Positions 6,804 to 15,141 of a DNA stretch of 64,000 nucleotides are shown piece after piece (positions within the stretch are counted from its first letter, which is position 1; every line of letters starts with the position of its first letter). Location: positions 1-64,000 of the forward strand of contig NZ_JAAIKO010000044.1 of assembly GCF_016107395.1 (NCBI RefSeq). Reading direction: 5' to 3'. Under the pieces are notes generated by a model. That model was given only the letters and a program-made list of their open reading frames with translations, made no database searches and was not told the origin of the DNA. This DNA comes from Streptomyces fildesensis. Lineage in GTDB: Bacteria > Actinomycetota > Actinomycetes > Streptomycetales > Streptomycetaceae. A program made the translations under genes and the position numbers.

Positions 6804-8747
6804 CTACGGCTGCAGCCGTCCCGCGAAGCGGCGCTCGAAGCCGTCGCCGGTGTCCGCCGTCACCGTGAAGTCGTAGCGGCGTGCGGTGGCGGACGGGACG
6901 ACCGCGGTCGCCGAGGCACCGGGCGCGACCGTCACCTGGTGGCCCGGGAAGGTGAACACCGCGGGCTTTCCACCCGCGTTGGTGAGCTTGAGGTGGACGC
7001 CGTCCGGCGCCTCGACCGCCGAGACCTCCGGGTGCGCCTTCGCCGGGTTGGTCCAGGTGCGGACGTCGCCCTTGTAGCCGCGCAGGAATCCGTCCGGGCC
7101 ATGGGTGTCGATGTCGTACGGGCCGCCGCTGACGGCCTGGGCGCTGAAGTAGTCCGTGATGCTGCCGCCCACGGGCAGCGTGTAGCGCCAGGCGCCGAAC
7201 TTGCGGTGGTTGACGGTGTACATCGACAGGCCGGCGCCGAGGGAGCCGAGGTTGTCCACGGTGATCCAGATCAGGCCCTTGGCGGTGTCGGTCCGCGAGG
7301 ACGAGCCGAAGCGGTAGCCGGTGGGCAGCGCCGGGCGGTCGCCCGGCTCCACCTCGGGGAAGTGCTGGACCACCGGCGGGAAGAGCGGCGGGAGCACCTT
7401 CTTGTGCTGCTCGGCCAGGTCCGCCAGGAGCTTCTTGGTGTCGGGCAGGGCGGGGAACGTCGTGGTGGACGTCCGGAAGTCGAACGCCGACATCAGGTCG
7501 CCGCAGACGGTGCGGCGCCAGGCGGAGATGTTGGGCTCGCGCACCCCCGTCCAGTTCTCCAGGAACCGCAGGACCGACGTGTGGTCGAAGACCTCGGAGT
7601 TGATGCGGCCGCCGCGGCTCCAGGGCGATATGACGATCATCGGGACGCGCGGGCCGAGCCCGATGGGCGCGCCGTTGATGAACTCGTCCGGGGTGCCGGC
7701 GGGGGCGGCCGGCGGGATGACGTGGTCGAAGAAGCCGTCGTTCTCGTCGTAGTTGAGCAGGACGACGGTCTTGGCCCAGACCTCGGGGTGGGCGGCGAGC
7801 GCCTCCAGCACGTAGGAGGAGGTGAAGTCGGCGCCCTGGGCCGGCGGGTGGTTGGGGTGCTCCGACTGGTCGGTGGGGGCCACCACCCAGCTGACGGCGG
7901 GCAGTTTTCCGTTGGCCACGTCCTGGGCGAAGTCGTCCGCACCGCGCTTGACCATGCCGTTCACGTAGAGCGGGGAGTCCTTGGAGGCGTTCTGGTACTG
8001 CCTGAACCAGGCCAGGGCGTTGTCGTCGTAGTTGTCCTCCTGCTGGTAGACCTTCCAGGAGATGCCCGCTGCCTGCAGCCGCTCCGGATAGGTCGTCCAG
8101 GTGTAGCCCTTCTCGCTGTTGTCGACGACCGGGCCGCCGGCGGTGCCGCGCGGGTCGACCGTCCCGGACCACAGGTAGAGGCGGTTGGGGTTGGTGGACG
8201 CCATGGTGGAACAGAAGTACTGGTCACAGAGGGTGAAGGCATCGGCGAGCGCGTACTGGAAGGGGATGTCCTGGCGCCGGTAGTAGCCCATCGTGTACCA
8301 GGACTTGGCGGGGATCCAGTTGTTGTACTGGCCGTTGGCCCAGGCGCTGTGGGTGCCGTCCCAGGAGTGGTCCAGGTCGAAGATCCGCTGGGCGTCGGAG
8401 GTGGTGGTGTCCAGGTGCCAGGGCAGCAGGCTGGTGCCGCCGACGGAGCCGAGCAGCCGCTGGTGCAGCACGTCGGAGCCGTTCGGGAAGCGGAGCAGCG
8501 AGCTGTCGCCGTAGCCGCGGGCGCCGCTCAGGGTGCCGAAGTAGTGGTCGAAGGAGCGGTTCTCCTGCATCAGGACCACGACGTGTTCGACATCGTCCAG
8601 CGTGCCCTGTCGTGCGGGCTCGGCCAGCGCCTGCTGCAGGCCGGCGGGCAGGACGCCGGTGCCGATGGCCGCGCCGGTGGCGACGGCCGAACCGAGCAGC
8701 GTGCGGCGGGACATGCCGGTTCCGGGCAGGCGGGAGAGGGCGGACAC
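6804..8747 (-). CDS. Phosphocholine-specific phospholipase C, Tat-exported
   Basis: The 647-residue protein has a Tat signal (SRRTLLG at 13-19 followed by a hydrophobic stretch), then the phosphoesterase domain that opens with VVLMQENRSFDHYFG (about 57-71, metal- and phosphate-binding), and two C-terminal beta-sandwich repeats typical of Pseudomonas PlcN/PlcH-type enzymes. Such enzymes hydrolyse phosphatidylcholine or sphingomyelin to phosphocholine outside the cell. The start is GTG 8745-8747 with AGGAGG upstream. It lies 103 nt downstream of the GntR gene on the same strand and converges on the TmpAB-like gene. A choline-type headgroup releaser beside a choline-phosphonate degrader suggests a joint headgroup-scavenging role; that link is inference. 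Confidence 0.85.
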   Translation of the reverse strand: MSALSRLPGTGMSRRTLLGSAVATGAAIGTGVLPAGLQQALAEPARQGTLDDVEHVVVLMQENRSFDHYFGTLSGARGYGDSSLLRFPNGSDVLHQRLLGSVGGTSLLPWHLDTTTSDAQRIFDLDHSWDGTHSAWANGQYNNWIPAKSWYTMGYYRRQDIPFQYALADAFTLCDQYFCSTMASTNPNRLYLWSGTVDPRGTAGGPVVDNSEKGYTWTTYPERLQAAGISWKVYQQEDNYDDNALAWFRQYQNASKDSPLYVNGMVKRGADDFAQDVANGKLPAVSWVVAPTDQSEHPNHPPAQGADFTSSYVLEALAAHPEVWAKTVVLLNYDENDGFFDHVIPPAAPAGTPDEFINGAPIGLGPRVPMIVISPWSRGGRINSEVFDHTSVLRFLENWTGVREPNISAWRRTVCGDLMSAFDFRTSTTTFPALPDTKKLLADLAEQHKKVLPPLFPPVVQHFPEVEPGDRPALPTGYRFGSSSRTDTAKGLIWITVDNLGSLGAGLSMYTVNHRKFGAWRYTLPVGGSITDYFSAQAVSGGPYDIDTHGPDGFLRGYKGDVRTWTNPAKAHPEVSAVEAPDGVHLKLTNAGGKPAVFTFPGHQVTVAPGASATAVVPSATARRYDFTVTADTGDGFERRFAGRLQP

Positions 8748-8774
8748 GGTGCCTCCTGGTCAGAGAGGTGCGGG

Positions 8775-8794
8775 GGTTACTCGCGGTTACTGGC
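8775..8794. promoter_or_regulatory. Tandem 10-bp direct repeat upstream of phospholipase C
   Basis: GGTTACTCGC and GGTTACTGGC follow each other without a gap, 27 nt upstream of the phospholipase start. Head-to-tail units resemble PhoP-box organisation in Streptomyces, but those have 11-nt units of GTTCACC type, so this assignment is weak. The same bases also form a GCGAGTA inverted pair. Some regulatory role is likely given the position. Confidence 0.4.
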
Positions 8795-8850
8795 GAGTAG
8801 GATGATGACAGTCGCACATGAACAGGGGAAGACCGGAGACAGACGTTTCG

Positions 8851-9600
8851 TCAGATTCCCGTGCGACGGGACAGTGAGGTGACCGCCGTCGAGTTGTGGA
8901 CGGTGAAGGCCACCGTTCCCGGCAGGTAGCGGTCCTGCGACCACTCCACCGGGGAACCCGCCGGATCGGTGGTGCGGCGCCGCTCACGCAGCAGCGGATC
9001 GCCCACCAGGCAGCCGAGCAGCCGGGCGTCGTCGGCGTCGGCGAGGGCCAGGTCGATGGTGTGGTGGGCGTCGGTGAACAGCACGCCCTGCTCCTGGAGC
9101 GGCACGGTGTGCGAGACCGCGTGCGGGTCCAGCGCCTCGACGAGGGCGCCTATGTGCTCGGGGTAGACGGTGCGCTCCACCATCACCGGGACGCCGGACA
9201 GGGTGCGGACCCGCAGCACGCGGTAGACCTCGGCGTCCGGTTCCAGCCGGAGTTGTTCACGTTCGACCTCGTCGGCGGGACTGCGGATGATCTCCACCAC
9301 CCGGCCGCCGGGCTCCTCGCCGATGGAGCGGGCCCAGCGGGTGAAGCTGAGCAGCTCGCCGAAGCTCTGCACCCGGGCGGTGCCCAGCACGACGCGGCGG
9401 GTGCCGCGCCTGGAGGTGACCAGCCCGTCGGCCCGCAGTACGGCCAGGGCCTGGCGCACGGTGCCGCGCGAGACGCCGTAGCGGGTGGCGAGTTCGCCCT
9501 CGGCCGGCAGTCGGCCGCCGGACCCGTAGGCGCCGTCGGCGATGGCCTGCCGGAGGTCGGCGGCCACCTTCCGGTACATCGTCTGCCGGCCGTCCGCCAC
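8851..9600 (-). CDS. HutC/PhnF-type GntR transcriptional regulator
   Basis: The 249-residue protein has an N-terminal winged helix-turn-helix (about 8-72, with LPAEGELATRYGVSRGTVRQ and a wing through RRGTRRVV) and a C-terminal UTRA ligand-binding domain (about 90-240). HutC-subfamily members repress transport and catabolic genes and release DNA on binding a small effector. The start is GTG 9598-9600 with GGGGAG upstream. It lies between the oxygenase/phospholipase pair and the divergent importer operon. The two matching inverted repeats at 5094-5111 and 9823-9836 are its predicted targets, so the inducer would be a phosphonate or choline compound. Target assignment is inference from motif sharing. 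Confidence 0.85.
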   Translation of the reverse strand: MADGRQTMYRKVAADLRQAIADGAYGSGGRLPAEGELATRYGVSRGTVRQALAVLRADGLVTSRRGTRRVVLGTARVQSFGELLSFTRWARSIGEEPGGRVVEIIRSPADEVEREQLRLEPDAEVYRVLRVRTLSGVPVMVERTVYPEHIGALVEALDPHAVSHTVPLQEQGVLFTDAHHTIDLALADADDARLLGCLVGDPLLRERRRTTDPAGSPVEWSQDRYLPGTVAFTVHNSTAVTSLSRRTGI

Positions 9601-9822
9601 GCTGCTCCCCCACGTCGATCACTGCTCCGGCGACCGAGCCTAGATCCTGTCCGCCGGATCACCCACGGACGGCCCACCGACGGACCGCACTCCGACCCTA
9701 ACCGCCGAATCAACCGCCGATTCCGGGGCAACCGCGTCATTCCCGCGGCCGACACCGGAACGCAGTGGCGCGTTCATCCGCCGGACACTGGACTGCGGCG
9801 TACTGAGGTCGTCATTGTTCGA

Positions 9823-9836
9823 GTTGTACAGCCAAC
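9823..9836. promoter_or_regulatory. GntR-type operator upstream of ABC importer operon
   Basis: GTTGTACAGCCAAC matches the reverse complement of the element before the oxygenase gene at 12 of 14 positions and has the same GTTG...CAAC arms. It lies 32 nt before the substrate-binding-protein start, in the divergent region between regulator and importer, so it could control the importer and possibly the regulator itself. Confidence 0.6.
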
Positions 9837-9868
9837 CCTGGCTATCTCCCGTCCCCATGGAGAGTCTC

Positions 9869-11020
9869 GTGATTCTGCCCCGCCCCCGGGCCGCCGGCCT
9901 CGCAGGTGTCCTCGCCATAGCTGCGCTCGGCCTCAGTGCCTGCGGCGCCGCACCCACCGAGAGCACGGCGGCCGACGGCAAGAAGAGTGCCGCCACCGCC
10001 ACCTCCGCCGCCGAGTTCGGCGGGATGGACGCCCTGGTCGCCGCCGCGAAGAAGGAGGGCAAGCTCAACGCGATCGCCCTGCCGCGCGACTGGGCCAACT
10101 ACGGCGCGCTCATCGACGGCTTCAGCAAGAAGTACGGCATCAAGGTCGAGGTCGAGAACCCCGACGCCTCCAGCCAGATCGAGATCTCCGCGATCAGCAC
10201 CCGCAAGGGCCAGGACCGCGCCCCCGACGTCGTCGACCTCGGCAGCGCCTTCGCGCTGAGCGGCGCCTCGCAGGGCCTGTTCGCCTCGTACAAGGTCGCG
10301 GACTACGAGAAGATCCCGGCGGCGCAGAAGGACGCACAGGCGCGCTGGTACTACGACTACGGCGGCTACGTCTCGATCGGCTGCGACGCCAAGCGCGTCA
10401 AGGAGTGCCCCTCGACCTTCGCGGACCTCCTCAAGCCGCAGTACAAGGGCCAGGTGGCGCTGAACGGCAACCCGACGAAGTCCGGTTCGGCCTTCGGCGG
10501 CGTCTACGCGGCGGCCATCGCCAACAAGGGCTCGTTCGACAACATCCAGCCCGGTCTGGACTTCTTCGGGCAGCTGAAGAAGTCGGGCAACTACAACCCG
10601 GTGGAGTCCACCCCGGCGACCGTCCAGAAGGGCGAGACGCCGATCAGCATCGACTGGGACTACCTCAACGCGGGTTACACCGACGAGTTCAAGACGAAGA
10701 ACGTGGACTGGAAGGTCTCCATCCCCAGCGACGGCGTCTACGCCCAGTACTACGCGCAGGCCGTGAACAAGGACGCGCCGCACCCGGCCGCCGCCCGCCT
10801 GTGGGAGGAGTACCTGTACAGCGCCGAGGGCCAGAACCTGTGGCTCAAGGGCTACGCCCGTCCCGTGCTGATGGACGCCCTCAAGCAGGCCGGCACGCTC
10901 GACGCCGCTGCCGCCGCCAAGCTGCCGGCCGTCGCCGGCACCCCGGCCTTCCCGACGCCCGCGCAGGTGGACGCGGCCAAGAAGACCGTCACCCAGGGCT
11001 GGGCCAAGGCCGTCGCCTGA
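9869..11020 (+). CDS. Phosphonate-type ABC transporter substrate-binding lipoprotein
   Basis: The 383-residue product has a lipoprotein signal peptide ending in LSAC (lipobox Cys at about residue 26) and a class-F periplasmic-binding-protein fold like the iron(III), spermidine and 2-aminoethylphosphonate binders (FutA/PotD/PhnS relatives). GTG 9869 is preferred because GGAGAG precedes it; ATG 9857 in the same frame has no ribosome site. It heads a tightly overlapping five-gene operon and follows the predicted operator. The binding specificity is inferred from the TmpAB-like neighbour; an iron or polyamine ligand cannot be excluded from sequence. Confidence 0.8.
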   Translation: MILPRPRAAGLAGVLAIAALGLSACGAAPTESTAADGKKSAATATSAAEFGGMDALVAAAKKEGKLNAIALPRDWANYGALIDGFSKKYGIKVEVENPDASSQIEISAISTRKGQDRAPDVVDLGSAFALSGASQGLFASYKVADYEKIPAAQKDAQARWYYDYGGYVSIGCDAKRVKECPSTFADLLKPQYKGQVALNGNPTKSGSAFGGVYAAAIANKGSFDNIQPGLDFFGQLKKSGNYNPVESTPATVQKGETPISIDWDYLNAGYTDEFKTKNVDWKVSIPSDGVYAQYYAQAVNKDAPHPAAARLWEEYLYSAEGQNLWLKGYARPVLMDALKQAGTLDAAAAAKLPAVAGTPAFPTPAQVDAAKKTVTQGWAKAVA

Positions 11021-11874
11021 TGACCCTGAGGACCAAGGCGCCGGCCGGCATGCTGGCGGCGCTGCCACTCGTGCTGTTCATGCTGGTGGCGTTCGGCCTG
11101 CCCGCCGTCGCCATGCTGACCGGTGCCTTCAGTACGTCGAGTGACGCGCCCGGCGGCGCGCAGTGGACGACGGCGAACCTCACGGACTCCGTGCAGGGCG
11201 CCTACCTCACCGGGCTGGTCAGCAGCGTCAAGCTGTCGGCGCTGTCCGCACTGCTCGCCGCCGTGCTCGGACTCCCCCTCGCGCAGGCCGTGGTGACCTC
11301 GCGTCACCGCGCCCTGCGCGAGGGTGTCCTCGCGGCGTCCGGCGTGCTCGCCAACTTCGGCGGGGTACCGCTCGCCTTCGCCTTCATCGCCACCCTCGGC
11401 AACGCGGGCGTCCTCACCGAGCACCTGGGCCTGACCGGTGCCGGCTGGAGCCTGTACACGTTCTGGGGCCTGGTCATCGTCTACCTCTACTTCCTGCTGC
11501 CGCTGATGGTCCTGGCCATCACCCCGGCGCTGGAGGGCCTGCGCAAGCAGTGGCGCGAGGCCGCGCAGAACAACGGCGCCACCGGCTTCCAGTACTGGCG
11601 GTACGTCGCGCTGCCGGTGCTGGCCCCGTCCCTGCTCGGCGGCTACGTGCTGCTCTTCGGCAGCGCCTTCGCCGCCTACGCCACGGCCGCCGCGCTGGGC
11701 AGCGGCTCGGTGCCGCTGATCACCGTGCAGATCGCCGACGCGCTGTCCGGCAACGTCCTGGTCGGCCAGGGCAACATCGCGCTCGCGCTCAGCCTGGACA
11801 TGGTCGTGGTCGCCGGGCTCGTCATGGCGGTCTACGTCCCCCTCCAGCGAAGGAGCGCACGATGGCTCGACTGA
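11020..11874 (+). CDS. ABC transporter permease (first)
   Basis: The 284-residue membrane protein has about six helices and the EAA-type coupling loop (EAAQNNGATGFQYWRYVALPVLAP) that contacts the ATPase. It belongs to the permease group that serves 2-aminoethylphosphonate, iron and polyamine importers. ATG 11020 overlaps the preceding TGA (ATGA), so translation is coupled. The next permease starts 13 nt before its stop. Confidence 0.88.
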   Translation: MTLRTKAPAGMLAALPLVLFMLVAFGLPAVAMLTGAFSTSSDAPGGAQWTTANLTDSVQGAYLTGLVSSVKLSALSALLAAVLGLPLAQAVVTSRHRALREGVLAASGVLANFGGVPLAFAFIATLGNAGVLTEHLGLTGAGWSLYTFWGLVIVYLYFLLPLMVLAITPALEGLRKQWREAAQNNGATGFQYWRYVALPVLAPSLLGGYVLLFGSAFAAYATAAALGSGSVPLITVQIADALSGNVLVGQGNIALALSLDMVVVAGLVMAVYVPLQRRSARWLD

Positions 11875-12746
11875 CCCGCAAGCCGCTGTGGCGCGGCGCC
11901 GTCGGCCTGCTGGCCGGCCTGTACTTCCTGGTCCCGGTGGCCGCCTCGGTGATCTTCACCGTGGACGTCCCGGGCCAGGGCTTCACCCTGGACGCGTACA
12001 GCGGCATCGTCAGCGCGGACGGCTTCACCGACAGCCTGCTGCTCACCCTGGAGCTGGCCGCCGCGACCATCGTCCTGGTGATGGTGCTGCTGGTCCCGGC
12101 GCTCGTCGCGGTGCGCCTCGGCGCTCCCCGGCTGCGGCCGGTCCTGGAGATCATCTGCTCGCTGCCGCTGGTGGTCCCGTCGGTGGCGCTGGTCTCCGGC
12201 TACAGCAGCGTGCTGCGCTGGGGCCCGGAACACCTGTCGCGCACCCCGCTGTTCCAGACGTTCACCGCCGTGCAGGACAAGCGGTTCCCGTTCGTCCTGG
12301 TCCTCGCCTACACGGTGATGGCGCTGCCGCTCGCCTACCGGGCGCTGGACTCCGGGCTGCGCGCGGTCGACGTCCGCGTCCTGGTGGAGGCCGCGCGCAG
12401 CTGCGGCGCGAGCGCTCCGCGGGCCGTCCTGCAGGTGGTGCTGCCCAACCTGCGCGGCGCGCTGCTGAACGCGTCCTTCCTCACCCTCGCGCTGGTTCTC
12501 GGCGAGTACACCGTCGGCGCCCTGCTCGGGTACCAGCCGTTCGCGGTGTGGATCGTCAACACCGGAGGCAACCAGGCGCAGTTGTCGGTGGCCGTCTCGG
12601 TGCTGAGCCTGGTGGTCACCTGGATGCTGCTGCTGGTGTTCGCCGCCCTGGGCCGGCCCCGCGACCGGTCCCGTTCCCTGTCCCGCTCCCGCCGGGCCGG
12701 CCGCGACGCGGCCGCTCCCGCACCCATCGCACAGGAGGTGGCATGA
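11862..12746 (+). CDS. ABC transporter permease (second)
   Basis: The 294-residue partner permease has several membrane helices and an EAA loop (VEAARSCGASAPRAVLQVVLPNL). A basic, Ser/Arg-rich C-terminal tail extends past the last helix. ATG 11862 has AAGGAG 7 nt upstream and lies within the end of the first permease gene. Together with the first permease it would form the heterodimeric channel of the importer. Confidence 0.88.
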   Translation: MARLTRKPLWRGAVGLLAGLYFLVPVAASVIFTVDVPGQGFTLDAYSGIVSADGFTDSLLLTLELAAATIVLVMVLLVPALVAVRLGAPRLRPVLEIICSLPLVVPSVALVSGYSSVLRWGPEHLSRTPLFQTFTAVQDKRFPFVLVLAYTVMALPLAYRALDSGLRAVDVRVLVEAARSCGASAPRAVLQVVLPNLRGALLNASFLTLALVLGEYTVGALLGYQPFAVWIVNTGGNQAQLSVAVSVLSLVVTWMLLLVFAALGRPRDRSRSLSRSRRAGRDAAAPAPIAQEVA

Positions 12747-13846
12747 CCGCCGCCACGGCTTCCACCAAGGCCACCACGTCCGCCCCGGACCCCGCGGACT
12801 CCTCGACGGCCACCACCGTCGAGTTCCGCGCGCTCAGCAAGTCGTTCGGCGCCACCGTGGCGCTCGACGGCCTGGACCTGACCGCCCGTCCCGGTGAGCT
12901 GCTCGCGCTGCTCGGCCCGTCCGGCTGCGGCAAGACCACCGCGCTGCGGATGCTGGCCGGCTTCGAACGTCCCGACTCCGGCCAGGTCCTGGTCGACGGC
13001 CAGGACATCAGCGGGGTGCCCGCGCACCGCCGCGACGCCGGGATGGTCTTCCAGTCGTACAGCCTCTTCCCGCACCTGACGGCCGCCGACAACGTCGCGT
13101 TCGGCCTGAAGATGCGGCGGACCGGCGCCGCCGAGCGCCGGAAGCGCGCCCATGAACTGCTGGAGCTGGTCGGGCTGCCGCAGCACGCCGACCGCTTCCC
13201 GCACCAGCTCTCCGGCGGCCAGCAGCAGCGCGTGGCGCTCGCCCGCGCGCTGGCGCTGCGGCCCAAGGTGCTGCTGCTGGACGAACCGCTGTCCGCGCTG
13301 GACGCCAAGGTCCGGGTGACGCTGCGCGAGGAGATCAGGCGGCTGCAGCAGGAGCTGCGGATCACCACCGTCTTCGTCACGCACGACCAGGAGGAGGCGC
13401 TGTCGACGGCCGACCGGGTCGCGGTGATGCGCGACGGCCGGCTGGAGCAGGTCGCGGCCCCCGCCGAGCTGTACGACACGCCCGCGACGGCGTTCGTCGC
13501 CGAGTTCGTCGGCACCATGAACCGGCTGCCGGGCGTCATGGCGGACGGTGACGTGGAGGTGCTCGGACAGCGGCTGCCGGTGCGCGGCGCCGCCCCGGCG
13601 CAGGGCCCGGTGGACGTCCTGGTCCGGCCGGAGGCCCTGGAGGCCACCGCCGACGGCGAGGGCCGCTCCCGGGTGCTCACCGCCGCCTTCCACGGCTCGG
13701 TCACCCGTCTCACCCTGTCGCTGCCGGACGGCGCGACGGTCAAAGCGGACGTGCCCAGCCACCGCGCGGCCACCCTGCCGGCCGGCGCGACCGTCACCGT
13801 GACCCTCCCGCAGCGCCCCGTGCTCGTCGACGGACCCACCGCGTGA
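12743..13846 (+). CDS. ABC transporter ATP-binding protein (PotA/PhnT-like)
   Basis: The 367-residue ATPase shows Walker A GPSGCGKT (58-65), Q-loop VFQSYSLFP, signature LSGGQQQR (156-163), Walker B VLLLDEP, H-loop VFVTHDQ, and a C-terminal TOBE domain. It starts ATGA-overlapped with the second permease after AGGAGG. A roughly 25-residue Thr/Ser/Ala-rich extension precedes the conserved domain. It energises import of the ligand captured by the lipoprotein. Confidence 0.92.
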   Translation: MTAATASTKATTSAPDPADSSTATTVEFRALSKSFGATVALDGLDLTARPGELLALLGPSGCGKTTALRMLAGFERPDSGQVLVDGQDISGVPAHRRDAGMVFQSYSLFPHLTAADNVAFGLKMRRTGAAERRKRAHELLELVGLPQHADRFPHQLSGGQQQRVALARALALRPKVLLLDEPLSALDAKVRVTLREEIRRLQQELRITTVFVTHDQEEALSTADRVAVMRDGRLEQVAAPAELYDTPATAFVAEFVGTMNRLPGVMADGDVEVLGQRLPVRGAAPAQGPVDVLVRPEALEATADGEGRSRVLTAAFHGSVTRLTLSLPDGATVKADVPSHRAATLPAGATVTVTLPQRPVLVDGPTA

Positions 13847-14544
13847 CGCTTCAGGCGGTGCTCTTCGACATGGACGGCACGCTGGTCGACACCGAGGGGG
13901 TGTGGTGGGACACGGTCGCCGAGACCGCGTCGGCGCTCGGCTACACGCTGACCGACGCGGACGTCCCCGACGTGCTGGGCCGGTCCGTCGACCACACCAC
14001 CGGCCATCTGCTCACGGCCACCGGGACCGCCCGCACCCGTGAGCACCTGGCGGCGGAGCTGGACGCCCGCTTCGCCGAGCTGGTGGCCCGCGAGGTACGG
14101 CCGCGCCCCGGTGCGACCGTGCTGCTGGCCCGGCTGCGCGCGGAGGGGGTGACGACGGCGCTGGTGTCCGCCTCGCCGCGGCGCGTCGTGGAGCTGGTGC
14201 TCGACGTGCTCGGCCGGGAGAACTTCGCGGTCTCCGTCACCGCCGACGACACCCCCCGCACCAAGCCCGCTCCGGACCCGTATCTGGCCGCCGCCCGGCT
14301 GCTCGGCGCCGATCCGGCCCGCTGCGTCGCCGTGGAGGACACCCCCACCGGGGTGGCCTCCGCCGAGGCCGCGGGGTGCCAGGTGCTGGCCGTGCCGTCC
14401 GTCGTGCCGATCCTGCCCGCACCGGGCCGGACGGTGCTGCGCAGCCTGGAGCAGGCGGGGCCCGCGCTGCTGCGCTCCCTCGTCGCGGACCGGGCGGCAG
14501 CCGGCGGAACAGTTGATGAAGAGGCCCGCCGGGAGGATGCTTGA
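13843..14544 (+). CDS. HAD-superfamily phosphatase (beta-phosphoglucomutase-like)
   Basis: The 233-residue protein has the HAD motifs in order: I FDMDGTLVD (nucleophile Asp at about 9), II VSAS, III Lys in RTKPAPDPY, IV VEDTPTGV, with an alpha-helical cap after motif I. GTG 13843 overlaps the ATPase TGA (GTGA), so it is the last gene of the importer operon. The cap lacks an obvious Schiff-base lysine like that of phosphonoacetaldehyde hydrolase, so a phosphate monoester is a better substrate guess. Phosphocholine or a hydroxyalkyl phosphate would fit the locus, but that is speculation. Confidence 0.8.
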   Translation: MTLQAVLFDMDGTLVDTEGVWWDTVAETASALGYTLTDADVPDVLGRSVDHTTGHLLTATGTARTREHLAAELDARFAELVAREVRPRPGATVLLARLRAEGVTTALVSASPRRVVELVLDVLGRENFAVSVTADDTPRTKPAPDPYLAAARLLGADPARCVAVEDTPTGVASAEAAGCQVLAVPSVVPILPAPGRTVLRSLEQAGPALLRSLVADRAAAGGTVDEEARREDA

Positions 14545-14598
14545 GTTAAGTGGGGCATGTGGTTCCGCTTGCCCCCGCTTCCGCCAAGGAGGCCGCTC

Positions 14599-15141
14599 AT
14601 GGTCATACGACTCGACGAGCATCTGCCCGCTGATCACCGGCTGAGCCAGGTCTACCGCGTCGGCGCGGGCCTCACGGGGCTGGTGCTGCTGGTCTTCGGC
14701 ATCCTGGGGCTACTGAACCAGGTCCCGTTCCTGGACACCCACGGTGACACGGTGGCTGGACTCAACACCAACGGCACGCTGAGTGTCCTGTCGATCGCCG
14801 TCGGACTGCTGCTCTTCGCGGGCATGGTCATCGGCGGGAACATCGCCTCGAACCTGAACATGGTCCTCGGGACCCTGTTCATCCTCAGCGGCTTCGTGAA
14901 TCTCGCCCTGCTGGACAGCAGCCACAACTTCCTGGCGTTCGAGATGCCCAACGTGATCTTCAGCTTCGTCGTCGGCATCATGCTCCTCATGTTCGGCATG
15001 TACGGCCGCGTCACCGGCGGCCTCCCGCACGACAACCCGTACTGGCGACAGCGCCACCCCGAAGCGGCGGCGCGCGAGGCGGCGGCACGAGCGGCTGCGG
15101 CCGCCCGCCGGACCCCGCCTCGCGGGCTGCCTCAGCATTAG
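14599..15141 (+). CDS. DUF4383 four-helix membrane protein
   Basis: The 180-residue protein has four hydrophobic helices (about 20-40, 55-75, 85-105, 115-137) followed by a basic Ala/Arg-rich cytoplasmic tail containing PHDNPYWRQRHPEAA. This pattern matches DUF4383, a common actinobacterial family without assigned function. ATG 14599 follows AAGGAGG, whereas the upstream in-frame ATG 14557 has no ribosome site. The stop codon shares its last base with the first base of the MITE-like element. Confidence 0.72.
   Translation: MVIRLDEHLPADHRLSQVYRVGAGLTGLVLLVFGILGLLNQVPFLDTHGDTVAGLNTNGTLSVLSIAVGLLLFAGMVIGGNIASNLNMVLGTLFILSGFVNLALLDSSHNFLAFEMPNVIFSFVVGIMLLMFGMYGRVTGGLPHDNPYWRQRHPEAAAREAAARAAAAARRTPPRGLPQH

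Noticed and set aside
8775..8794. PhoP box
   Set aside because: Direct repeats are present but with 10-nt rather than 11-nt units and GGTTACT rather than GTTCACC; kept only as an unassigned repeat.
9644..9790. Possible third, degenerate MITE between the GntR and importer genes
   Set aside because: CCTGTCCGCCGGATCA and ATCCGCCGGACACT resemble the MITE ends, but the interior does not match; chance or an old decayed copy cannot be told apart.
13843..14544. Phosphonoacetaldehyde hydrolase (PhnX)
   Set aside because: No convincing cap-domain Schiff-base lysine, and the TmpAB-like route does not need it.
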